A stretch of 64,000 nt of DNA, taken from the NCBI GenBank assembly GCA_009602735.1, contig WELA01009535.1, positions 225,190-289,189 on the forward strand. The letters are read 5' to 3'. Origin of the DNA: Mesotaenium endlicherianum. Lineage: Eukaryota; Streptophyta; Zygnematophyceae; Zygnematales; Mesotaeniaceae. Made by a program: the position numbers and the translations under genes. The stretch's first letter is position 1; every line of letters begins with the position of its first letter. The notes below the pieces were generated by a model, which did no database searches, was not told the DNA's origin, and was given only the letters and a program-made list of their open reading frames with translations. Positions 1 to 10,352 of this stretch are shown piece by piece.

Positions 1-358
1 CCCCCTCCCCCTCCCCCTCCTCCTCCCCCTCGTGTCGGAGGAACGCGTGGCTGCTGCGCATGCTTCTGATGGGTGCGTTGCTTCTGTGCGGCCCCCCTGC
101 TCACTCTTGAGGCTGGTGTGCATGGTGGGCTGGCTTGATGGTCGGGTCCCTGGGAAACGTGAGCGGACCGGGAGACTGAAGCCTGACCTGGGAGCGATGA
201 CAGAGAATGAACGAGCAAGGGAGCACTCAGGGCTTTGGGGATATTGGGAGGAGTTTGCAGTGACTCAGAGCCTTCATGATTAAAATGCTGCCTGAGCTTG
301 CTCCTGCGCCTGTGGGGTGGGGCGGGGTGGATGGGGCGGGGGTGCCTCCGCCGCGCAG
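1..358 (+). other. Probable intron of the Pol I large-subunit gene
   Basis: The stretch opens with a pure pyrimidine run of CCCCCT-like units (1-30) and ends in a CCGCGCAG acceptor at 351-358, directly before the first recognisable Pol I exon. I see no sequence in it that matches the protein family. Short open frames here are GC-rich noise. It is read as the 3' part of an intron whose donor lies off the left edge. Confidence 0.5.
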
Positions 359-3300
359 AACAAGGAGCAAGTGGCGACGAGGCTCAACCTAGACCAGGTG
401 CAGGAGGCCGGCCTGCGCCACCTGGACGACGACGACGCCGCCCCCGCCGCCAGCGAGGCGCGCGGGGACCACAGGGGCGGCGCGCGGGTGCTGCTGGACG
501 AGCACCTCCCGGGCTCCACCTGGGGCGCGGTGTCGACGGCGTACGCGCACAAGATGGACGCCTTCCTGCAGGGCCTCGGCAAGGCGGGGCGCCGGAAGCT
601 CCAGCTGGCGGGGCGCGGCGAGCGAGCGCGCGCGCGCCAGCTGCTGGAACTCAAGTACGCGCGCAGCCTGGCCGAGGCGGGCGAGCCCGTGGGTGTGCTG
701 GCGGCCCAGTCTGTGGGAGAGCCTTCCACTCAGATGACGTAAATAACACTTTCCTCCTGCCCACGACACATTCCCCCCTCCCCCCTCCAATCTCCCACTT
801 GCCTTGGACCCTCCCTCGTTCTCGCCCTCGACCTTCCCCAGTATTTGCCGTTGCCCTCACCCTGGCGCCCTGCCCTGGGCCCTCTCCGTTGCCCTTACCC
901 TTGCTCTTGTTTCTGCCTTCCTTCTGGCCAGGCACGAGCCGGCCCGCACCTGCACTGTTGACATCTTCTGCTGCTGCATGCATACGCTGGTTTTATTCTG
1001 TGGCTGGGCGTCGTGGGAACGCGTGCTCCACTTGCTGGGGGTACCGCCACAGCGTGGACGCGTGTGAGGGAGCCCGTTGAATAATGTGGAGCCGCCTTCA
1101 AGAAAGTTAAGGATGGATGTGGGGCTGTACAGGTGGCAGCAATTTATTACTCTGGCTGGTCTATTTATCTGCCAAGCGTGTATTTAATAATGGGCGTTGA
1201 TTATCCTTTTTTTTGTTTTGGGGGGTTTGCAGGCTCAACACGTTCCATTTTGCGGGGCGTGGGGAGGCCAATGTCACGCTGGGTATCCCCCGACTGCGTG
1301 AGATTCTGATGACGGCGGCACGCGTGATTGCGACACCTGTCATGGAGTGCCCCCTTCTACCCGGCGTGTTGAGGTCAGTTCAGTTGCTTCCCCATGTCCT
1401 GTGCAGCTCCCCCTGGCTTGCAGAGGTATGAACGTGCTGCCACCTGGGTATGATGCATGCGTGCGTCGATGAGCAATGCTGTGATCCCCCACAAGCTGCT
1501 GCTACAGTTAAAGTCCGCCGAACCTAAGCACTCTCCTCTCCGCAGGCAGAGAAGTGGGCTAGCTGCATTGACAGCTCCATAGTCACACTGGTGAAGCATA
1601 CAAAGGGGAGGAAGAGCATGATTGGGGCATGCACTCAGTGATGAGCGAGTGAGCGGCGCGTGGTGGCTGTGTGACTGTGGGTGGGGGGGTGTGCTCTGTG
1701 CGGGTGGGGCAGGGCAACCGCTGAGCAGCTGGCAAGCAAGCTACAGCGGCTGACGCTGGCGGAGCTCATGCAAAGCATCCGGATTACAGAGCACCCCTCG
1801 CTGGACCTGCCAGGTGTCGGCAACACGCGCACCTACGCCATCGCCATCCACTTCTATGCGCCCCACCGATACCCGCGCCACCTGGGCATCGCTTTTGAGG
1901 ACCTCGAGGGCGCCTTTAGGACGGGCTTTGTGCCGCGCATCCAGCTGGCGCTCAAGCGCGCGCTTGCCAAGGCCAAGGGCAAGGGCGCCTCCCACGACGT
2001 CCTGGCGGTGCCTGTTGCGCAGCAGGGGGCGACAGGTGGCGACGGGGATGGAGAGGAAGGGGGCGAGGAGGAGGGAGCAGGCGGGAAGAGGGGGCGGGGC
2101 AGGCCGCGGGGCGGGGCAGGCCTGGGAAATGAGGTGGTGGACGAGGACGATGACAACGAGGAGGGTGGCGAGGATGAGGGCACAGACGCGGAGAAACGGC
2201 GTGCGCAGGGGAACGACGACCGCGTGTACGACGACGAGGAGGACCCCGAGGAGCGCCAAGTTGCGGACGCCACCAGGCTGGAGGCGGAGCAGCAGGACTG
2301 GGGCATGGAGAGCGGCGACAATGACGACGAGGAGGAGGAGGAGGAGCGGGAGGGGGAGCCACAGCGGACGCCTGCTGGCAAGGCCACGCACGCGCATGGG
2401 CAGGAGGGCCCTACCGGGGACGGCGGGGAGATTGACGATGGAGATGAGGAGGAGGGAGATGAGGAGGAGGAGCAGAGACAGCTGATGGGGGGGGTGCGCT
2501 CCAAGGGGCCGCCGGGCAAGGCGAAGAAGGGAGCAGGCTCGGCGAAGGAGCAGAAGAAGAAGAAGGGTGTGGTGAAGGCCAAAGCCAAAAAGGGCGGGAA
2601 GGCCAAGGAGGAGGCGGCGGTGGGCGTGGTGGAGGAGGTGCGCGTGGGCGCCTACTGGTGCGAGGTGCAGCTCAGCGTGGCGCTGGACACGCCCCAGATC
2701 CTCCTGCACGAGGTACTCCCTGCCCCCCGCGTCTGCTCTGCCCTGCTTTGTGCTGTGCCTGGTCTGCTCGCCTCTTTACGAGGAGAGGCTGTCAGCTGCG
2801 AGGTGTTTGACATGACTGTGTCCTGAATGGCTGCAAAGACGACGCTTCTATCTAGGCAGCCTGGTGCGGTTTGCAAGTGAAGGGAGACGAGAGTGCAATC
2901 GTATCAATTGCTGGCTACTTTCCGCTTGGTTGTCTGCACACTTATTGCCCCGAGGCGTGGGCTGGGTGGAAACGTGGCGAAGATTCTGGCACACTACTCA
3001 TTGTCGAAATGTGAGGATGGTGGTCAATTCTTGTGAGAAGCATGAGGCCTATGTGCATGTTCACGCTGTCATAGAAAAGACTTCACAAGCCTAGAGATCC
3101 ATGTGGGCAGGGTTTTCCCGTTATAGCAAAGCAGTGATGTAGCAGTTTTGGGCTTGATATCTGACCCATGATGCTGACAAGGCGCTTGTGACATTGCCTC
3201 GATGATGTAGCTGGTGGAGAAAGTCACCGCGCAAGTGGTTGTGAGAGCGACACCTGGCATTACGCGATGTGCGGTGCTCGACGACCCCCTCCGGCTGCAA

Positions 3301-3729
3301 GTGGAGGGCCTCAACTTTGACGGCCTCATGCAATTTGACGACGAGCTCGACCTGAACCACCTGACCACCAATCACATTGCCGCTGTGTTGACCAACTTTG
3401 GTGTGGAGGCCGCGAGGGCCACCATTGTGAAGGAGGTGCAGAAGGTGTTTGGGATGTATGGAATCAACGTTGACGCGCGCCACCTCGAGCTGATAGCGGA
3501 TTTCATGACGTACGAGGGCGAGTACAGGGCTTGCAATCGTATTGGAATCGAGTCAAGCCCGTCGCCCTTCTTGAAGATGACGTTCGAGACGGCATTGCAT
3601 TTCTTGATGGATGCAACATTGCAGGGGAACACAGATGACTTGGACACGCCCTCCGCACGCATAGTCCTTGGGCAAGTTGTAGATGTCGGCACAGGCTCAT
3701 TCGACCTGTTGCAAAATTTGAGAATATGA
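359..3729 (+). CDS. NRPA1: DNA-directed RNA polymerase I largest subunit, C-terminal part (partial gene)
   Basis: This is the largest catalytic subunit of RNA polymerase I, which transcribes rRNA genes in the nucleolus. Four exons are seen: 359-738, 1233-1373, 1713-2712 and 3211-3729, all with GT/AG borders and agreeing phases. They give 679 residues plus stop; the N-terminal half lies off the left edge. Around in-window residues 108-145 is the trigger-loop region, with GEPSTQMT and [10 protein letters not shown] on either side of an intron and then [12 protein letters not shown] jaw-like segment follows, then an Asp/Glu-rich block (about residues 283-430) and a Lys-rich block (about 440-475), which sit where other Pol I large subunits also carry an acidic insert. 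The last exon has the conserved C-terminal module ([33 protein letters not shown]-like). Pol II is excluded because there is no heptad tail. Pol III is less likely because of the acidic insert and the C-terminal match. The next gene lies downstream on the same strand. Confidence 0.93.
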
Positions 3730-3819
3730 CACATGCTTTAGTTGTAAAATAGGCCTCAGGCCTCTTCCCTCATCTTGTGTGAAGCATATAGGAGTCTTGT
3801 TCCAGTTGCACGTCCATTG

Positions 3820-3825
3820 AATAAA
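3820..3825 (+). terminator. Poly(A) signal AATAAA of the Pol I gene
   Basis: A canonical AATAAA lies 91 bases after the stop codon at 3729, followed by a T-rich stretch (3836-3852). This is a normal distance for a plant-type 3' end. No RNA evidence is available here. Confidence 0.5.
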
Positions 3826-3829
3826 GTAA

Positions 3830-5929
3830 AGATTTTGTCTCTATTTCTTTTGGTAAGGAATCTCCTACATTTGGCTCCAAAAAGGGGTTGGTCTTCTCTT
3901 GGCAAGGGCTGGTACCTACAATTAATACAATTAGACGAAGACGAGGAATGTTCGGCAATATATGATACGTGAGAAGGAGCCACTACACGAGGCATGAAAC
4001 TGCGACCTTGCATGCTTAAATGTTGTTCAACCATATGGCGGCGCTAGTAAGAATGATAAGTTGCACACACATGCACACGTATATCAAGCTTGCTCCTTCG
4101 ATATTACCGAGGTCGATCTCATGCCGATCTTTTGTTGGTTGCATTTATGAAGGGTTGCGTCGACAGGTCGTCGTGCATGCATGGGCCTCGTCGAGCTCGT
4201 TGCCAATGGTTCCCAACTTTTTAAGTTCTGTTCACTTTCACTGACCGTCGATTTGGCTTTAATTGTATCCATTTGCATTCGCGACTACCTCCGACAGCCT
4301 CCGCCTGCATCCGACTGCCTCCAACAAAAATAATAGGAAATGGGATATGTCAAAAATAAAATGGAGCGGCCTCCCTCCAAAAGGTTCAGACTCCATACCA
4401 ATCTATTGTGTACCACTAGGACCGATAGCCGACAGCCTCTGATCAAGCTTGACGCTTTTACTTGCGACTGTATAAGCGAGACTCTCTGCTTACACGGTTT
4501 GATCACACGCCTGATGGCGGCAGCTCTGCAAGGGTGAGGTCCCGACACCGAGGCTAAGGCTAGCTCCAAGAATAACCGTTTTTTGTTGTTCGCATCGGAC
4601 GATGTACAATGGAATAAAGTGATACATCGACGGATTTGAAACTAGGTAATTGAGGCGATGACGTCGACGGTTTATGCCAATTTATGCCTCCGAGTGCCTC
4701 CGAGTGCCTACGAGTGCCTCCGACCACCTCCAGGCTCAAGCACCTCCAAGCACCTCCAAGGCCCTTGAAGGTGCTTGAAGGCACTTGAAGGTGCTTGAAG
4801 GTGCTTCAATGTGCTTCAAGGCACTTCAAGGGCGTTGACTCTTAAATTCATCGACGTGGATAGGTGCATAGCCCGAGTCAACGGCGTCCAAGGTAGTGCA
4901 TATCGCTTGGTTTCGCCTAGGTACACGCCACGCTGCCACCTGAACTGACCTGAACCCTTGAATTCGACTCTTCAACCTCGTTGCAGAACTTTCCGGTGTA
5001 CGTTCTTCAAGGTTCGCACTTCGTGGCATGCCTTGTGATCGAGGCGTGGGACTTACACCACCATCACACTAGAGCCACATACAAGCACAGTTTCTAGTAT
5101 AGTGGAGCAAGCGTCTGCTTTGAGGCCATTGACGAGCCCATTTGGTCGTTGTTTTTGTCTACAACAAGCTTTCCTCTGTTCAGATCGTCTTCTGGCAGAT
5201 CTTTTAGGATTCTCCTTTGAAAGTCTTTGAACGATTCACTACAGGCCGGTGTGACTCTCTTGAGAACGGAATACGATACAAGGTTGCGAAGTTGTCACTT
5301 ATTGTATGAGTTCTATTTGAACTTTGGGGTTAATTCTTGTACATGATGCGCCTCGTAAGTTTGGTCGTATGTAGGCTGATCGATCAGGATTGATCAGCAA
5401 CTTCTGGCATCGCACTGAGTTGTTTGCCACGATTTCTTAGGTAAAGACGTTGACCATATATAACAAGCAGCTGTTTTCAAAGTGAATCCCAGCTCATTGC
5501 AGCTTTTCTGGCTTCAGGCTGAAGGAATCTCAAAGGATATTGAAAAATCGGCACAAGTCATTAGGCCCTTTAATTGTCTATCCTCTTTGGTCGTGGCTTC
5601 TTCAGATCCAGTTCAGGAACTTGGTCAAATATCTTGACGGGAGGTTATGATATGGTTAAATCGAGACTTGAGCTGGGCGAAAATTTCCTACATTTTTCGT
5701 GGACAGCAGTATGGCAGACTGTTAATACTGGCATAGCACAACACCGATAGGGTCGCCTTATTGGCGGTCAAATTCTGGGCGGTTTGATCGTCCAACTGAC
5801 GCTGTTGTACTGGCGTTTGTGCAGGGACACACTAGGAGGTCTTTAATTTCTTGTACCAAGCAGTAAATGGTTGTCACTGGGAGTTAATTGTACCGTGGCT
5901 GGTTCCTAGTTGCGATTTCTATCACCAAA
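3830..5929. other. Spacer and likely promoter/5' UTR of the YTH gene; no gene recognised
   Basis: No open frame here resembles a known protein. The stretch holds two GCCTCC-rich repeat patches (about 4281-4326 and 4684-4833, the second listed separately). Its right half is AT-richer unique sequence that probably includes the promoter and 5' untranslated exon of the YTH gene. No clear TATA box could be assigned. Confidence 0.4.
4684..4833. repeat. Degenerate 10-12 bp repeats forming a long imperfect inverted repeat
   Basis: About four GTGCCTCCGA units (4684-4730) run into CAAGCACCTC units (4737-4760). These are followed without a gap by the opposite-strand form, CTTGAAGGTG and CTTCAAGGCA (4762-4832). 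The arms around 4761 can pair over roughly 25-30 bases with A/G mismatches. A shorter patch of the same CCTCCGACTG words lies at 4281-4326. Whether this is a decayed foldback transposon or a simple repeat cannot be told. Confidence 0.55.
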
Positions 5930-5935
5930 ATGACA
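5930..5935 (+). CDS. Candidate first coding exon (Met-Thr) of the YTH gene
   Basis: An ATG with A at -3 (ACCAAAATGACA) is followed after two codons by a strong donor, GTAAGT, at 5936. The exon phase (0) matches the acceptor at 6355/6356, and the joined start would read [11 protein letters not shown]. No other start in phase is evident upstream of the exon at 6356. This is inference from splice-site quality only; a longer or different first exon is possible. Confidence 0.35.
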
Positions 5936-6059
5936 GTAAGTTCTTTAATGCTGATTGTCAAGGCGGGCAAACTTGTTTTGGTCTGAGCGTTGCGTTGATG
6001 CTTGATTAAAAAACGGATATAGAAATTTCTTCGTCTTTATTTTGCTAGATTGGCATATG

Positions 6060-6230
6060 TTTGTCTCAAGTGTGTTCCATGTACCTGAGTGACTACATGC
6101 ATGCATATCGGTGCATGCATGTGTCTACCTAAATTATTTTTGCATGGGATACGTACATGTAGTACATGCACTTACCTGATCATTGAGTTACACACATCCG
6201 TACATGCATGTGTGTTTGGATACATATATT
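6060..6230. repeat. ATGCATG/ACATGCA-rich low-complexity stretch
   Basis: CATGCATG, TACATGCA and GTACATGTAGTACATG words recur several times over about 170 bases, inside what is probably the first intron of the YTH gene. There are no even periods, so it is a degenerate simple repeat. Similar GCATGCATGCATG words also occur in the LTRs of element C (about 18068 and 27989). Confidence 0.4.
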
Positions 6231-6355
6231 TAGTTTATGCTGAAATGTATGAGAATATCTGCTTTCTTTGGTACATGTCTAGGAGTAGGCAGTCAATCAC
6301 ATTCTTTTAGAATCCCTCCTGCCTCTGCTGGTGATCCTATGTTGTATGTGCACAG

Positions 6356-9300
6356 GAGCAGCCCGTCTACAGCAACGAAGGGGGCTCAGTGTACCTGCAC
6401 CCTGATATGCACCCGGACATGCACCCAGAGCAGCAGGCACTCTTCATTGGGGAGGGGGGCTCCTTGTACATGCACCCTGACATGCTCCCTGGTTCACAGC
6501 AATTTGGGTACCCCGGACAAGGCCCCTTCACACCTTACACGCCAGCTGGCACCCCTGCCATGGCGTCAGACGGCGCGGCACCGCAGATGCAGATCTATGC
6601 GCCCCAGGCCTTCCAGCAGTACCCTGGCCAGGTGCCGTTGTACGTCCCCCAGGGCATGACAGCTGGCGGAGCCGCGTTTTCTGGGCAGATAGGGGAGTTG
6701 GGGGCTGCTGGCCCAGGTAATGGTGGGATTGTGTATTCTGTGGAGGGGGATCTTCGACAGCAGCATGCTGGAGGCGAGCTTTCGCAGGCTCCTGCCGCTG
6801 GGGTGAGTGGTGTCCCTTCCTCCCTCCCTCCCCCTTTCTCCACATTCTTGCGTAGCCATTGCAAACAAGATTATCCCCTCTGTTCTTGTGCTTGTTCACA
6901 TCATTATTTCCCTCAATTTATTTGGATATGTATGTCCTGTAACTAAATCTGGCAGAGGGAAATGGAGAACTTGTTGTACTTCTTCCTTGTTTGCGTGCTG
7001 GTGCAGTTTTTGAGGGGGTGGCATGTCCTTGTGTCGGTATGTTAGTCCACTTTTAATTTAGAAGTGCTCTCGCGGTTCCATTGTGTCTTTTGTGGGCATA
7101 TATTTGTGTTCTTTGGGTACTTACTTGTATTTGCACCAACCTTATTTGGATTACATGGTGTGCTCCCAAGCAAGATCTGAAACTACTACTTGTGTTTTCC
7201 AGCAGTTCTGGATAAAGAGTCTATACAGATGCGTATGTGTGTAGAGCATAACACCATTGTCTGCTGGTTTGTCGTGTGGCTAGTGTGATTATTGTCTTCC
7301 ATCCAGAAGTATTCCACCTGTGCCCTCCTGACTCAGGACGAGGCGTGGACCTTGGAGAAGAGGAGGCTGTATCTGGAGTCTAGTCTTTTTCTTGATTCAT
7401 GCCCTACATTGCTCTTCCTCTTCTGGTGGGCTAGTGTTGCCTTTAACACAAAACTCCTTATGCGCGTGCCAGCAGGGTCACCAGCAGGGCCACATGGGCG
7501 GGCACCGCCAGCAGCACTTTCGTCATTACTCCTCGGGGCCGCCACATGGCGGAGTCTCGCGAGGCCGGGGACGGGACCACAGCTACCAGCAGAGAGGAGG
7601 CGGCGGAGGAGGCCGGGGCTGGCAGGCGGGTGGGGGCAGGAGCCGGGGGGGCAGGGGCTACGCGTCTGGTGGTGGCGGCGGAGGTGCAGGAGGCTATGGA
7701 GGTGGATATTACCAGAATCAGCGGAACGGCATCTACAACGGCCATGGGGGCGGTGCTTACAACAGCCACAGCAGCATTAGCCACAATGGATACGACGACG
7801 TCTCCCACGAGCAGAATCGAGGTCCCAGGACCATGCGGGGTCGCTCGCAGAGGTCGAGTGCGGCTGCTGCGGACGCGCCAGATGACGCTGGGGTGGCTGA
7901 GGGTGCGACAGGTGGCAGGGCCGGGGCTGGGGCCGGTGCTGGAGCGGCGGACGTGGCCGCCGAGGGCTACAACGCTGTGGACTTCCGGACGAAGTACCGG
8001 GCGGCAAAGTTTTTTGTGATCAAGAGCTACTCCGAGGATGACGTTCACAAGAGCATCAAGTACAACGTGTGGGCCAGCACGCCAGGCGGCAATAAGAAGC
8101 TGCAGCAGGCCTACGAGGAGGCTGCCAGGATTGCTGCTGGGGGAGGGGCAGGAGGGGGCGCCGGAGGAGACGAGGGAGGCAGACGGGAGGGGGAGGAGGA
8201 GGAGGAGAAGAGTGAGGTGAAGGGGAGCAGCGGCGCGGGGGGGGCCGCTAGCGACGGCGGTGCGGTAGGCAGTGGGCAGGACGCTGGAGAGGGGGCAGAA
8301 GAGGAGAAGAGTGTTGCTGAGAGCGCCCCGGGAAGGATGGCCATGGCGAACGGGACGGCCAAGAAGGCCGAGGGAGAGTTGGTGCAGGAGGAGCAGCAGA
8401 AGGTGGCAGAAAATGCAGGCGAAGAAGGGCGAGCCGAAGGGGAGGAGAAAGAGGTGGAGGGGGAAGAGGAGGGCGTGGGGAAGCAGGCAGCCGTGCGGGA
8501 GCAGCAGGAACAGCAGGAGGGGGTGGAGGGAGAACTGAGAGGAGCAGGCGAGGGCGCAGAGCAGACGCTGGAGGGAAGGGAGGAGGAAGAGGAGGAGGAG
8601 GGCGGAGAAGTTGGAGAAGGCTGCCCGGTGTTTCTTCTGTTCTCGGTGAATGCGAGCGGGCAGTTCTGCGGAGTGGCCCAGATGATGGGGCCCGTTGACT
8701 TTAGCAAGAGCTGCGAGTACTGGCAGCAGGACAAGTGGAACGGGCAGTTCCCTGTGAAGTGGCACCTGGTGAAGGATGTGCCCAATGGGCAGTTCCGCCA
8801 CATCATCCTGGCCAACAACGAGAACAAGCCGGTCACCAACAGCCGTGACACTCAAGAGGTGGGTGTGGTTGTGGTTTGGCGCAAGTGCAGCTTTCTTTCT
8901 CTCTCCTCTCTTGCATTACCCTCCCCCCTCCTCCTCCCCCCCCCTAAACCNTCGCTCTCTCTTTACCTCACTCCCTTTCTTGGTCCTTCGTTCTCTCCTG
9001 CTCTGCCTCCTTCCCTCGCTCAAATCAGCCCATATAGGCACCCCGCTTCCTGGTAAAGTGAAGGATTTGTGACCGGCGGCATGTAAGTAGCACAGTGGAA
9101 GTGCTCTTGAGCACCGTCACCTCACTGTTAGGACGTCACCTGTACGTGTGGCCTCCTTGTTGGCTCTCCTGCATGCTCCACACCTTCCCTGCATCCTGCT
9201 TCTGTGGATGGTTCCTGCGTTTTACTGTATGTTTGAAGTCAGCGTATATTTCTCTCAGCCCATTGTGCTGTGCTCACCAGAGATTATTGTCTTCCATCTG

Positions 9301-10352
9301 CAGGTGTCAGTTGCGCAAGGCCAGGAGGTGCTGACGATTTTTAAGAACTACGATGCGAGAACCTCCATTCTCGACGACTTCACGTTCTATGACAATCGGC
9401 AGAAAACCATGCTGGAGCGGCGCAGCAAGCAGCAGCAGCAGCAGAGGCACCGGTCCGACTCGAGACAGGTATGTACTCTTCATGGTTTCGTTCGCACAAC
9501 TGGTCGGTTGAAGATCAGGCAGAGGCTGGTGTGCTCACATGCTCTCACTGGAGATTGAGAAGTTTTTACTCATTTCGTGCGGTGGGCATGTTGGATGTGT
9601 AGCATTATGAGTGTACTTGTTGGACATCTTAATACTCAGCTGGCACGCATGTGAAGTCTTGTGGGCGTCTGGGATTACTCATGTCTTTCTTGAGATTCAG
9701 ATCTTGCTTCTCACAGCCTATCGAGAGGTATCATTTCCTGTGCCATCTAACGTCTGGCCAGAAATGAGAGGTACCATTTCCTGCGTTGTGGAGGGATGTC
9801 CAGGATATCTCATCATTCGTTCCATGAAGTCCTAAAGTTCTTTATCCATTCTCTCATGGGGAACATCCGGGAGCGTGTGGGTAACGAGGTGATTGGCCAA
9901 CCTGCCTTTATTCTCAACTTAGCCTTCCCTTTTGCCTGCTTCTTATCTGTCCCTTGTGCCTGCAGAAGCAAGCACCGGACGGCCTGGCACAGCAGATGGG
10001 GGGTCTGCATCTGAAGTCGCAAGGTGGAGGCGAGGAGCATACGGTGAATGGTGTATCTGGGCCAGCTACATCTGCACCTGGAGCAGACCATCCTCCAGGA
10101 GACCAGCGGTTGACTGGGGGGGTTCTGGCAGATGAGCAATTCCCTCCGCTGGCGCTGCAGCAGGGAAGTCAGAAGGGGGGAGCAAGGGGGCGGGGAGAGG
10201 CCGAGAGGAAGCCAGGTGCCGGCAAAGTATCGGTCCTGAAGAATGGGAAAACAGGTGGGAAAGGGGCGGAGGTAACAGAGGCGCAAGACGTGGATGTGGC
10301 GCCTGAGGGTGGGCCGACAGTGGGGGCTAACGAGGAGGCGTCAAAGAAATAG
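6356..10352 (+). CDS. YTH-domain m6A reader (ECT/YTHDF type) with a large insertion in the YTH domain
   Basis: The product is a cytoplasmic-type reader that binds N6-methyladenosine in mRNA. Exons are 6356-6802, 7476-8858 (the acceptor could also be at 7473), 9304-9468 and 9966-10352, all in phase 0, for about 793 residues plus any first exon. The N-terminal part is Pro/Gln/Tyr-rich and of low complexity, with two HPDM-containing repeats. An RGG/Gly-rich stretch follows (about 7550-7740). The YTH domain begins near 8007 ([13 protein letters not shown]). Its three aromatic-cage tryptophans are visible at 8070-8072 (YNVW), 8736-8738 (DKW) and 8760-8762 (VKW), and [15 protein letters not shown] precedes the intron. 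Between the first and second thirds of the domain an in-frame block of about 160 Gly/Glu/Ala-rich codons is inserted (8138-8618), where other family members have only a few residues. The tail after the domain is polar and Lys/Gly-rich. It is convergent with SGT1. The family call is firm; the start codon is not. Confidence 0.9.

Noticed and set aside
1741-2709. Minus-strand open frames opposite the Pol I acidic exon
   Set aside because: They arise because GAG/GAC codons read as CTC/GTC on the other strand and contain no stop codons. No similarity or splice logic supports them.
7307-7380. Extra YTH exon starting [14 protein letters not shown]
   Set aside because: It has an acceptor-like CATCCAG, but no GT donor in the right phase to join the next exon, while 6802 joins 7473 or 7476 in phase without it.
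8138-8618. Reading the low-complexity block of the YTH domain as an intron
   Set aside because: The frame stays open over the whole block and its composition is coding-like (Glu/Gly/Ala codons). No convincing donor and acceptor pair flanks it. RNA data could still overturn this.
7458-8855. Long minus-strand open frame (465 codons) opposite the YTH gene
   Set aside because: It is the complement of a GC-rich Gly/Glu/Ala coding exon, giving Leu/Pro/Ser-rich low-complexity sequence with no domain, while the plus strand holds a clear YTH domain.
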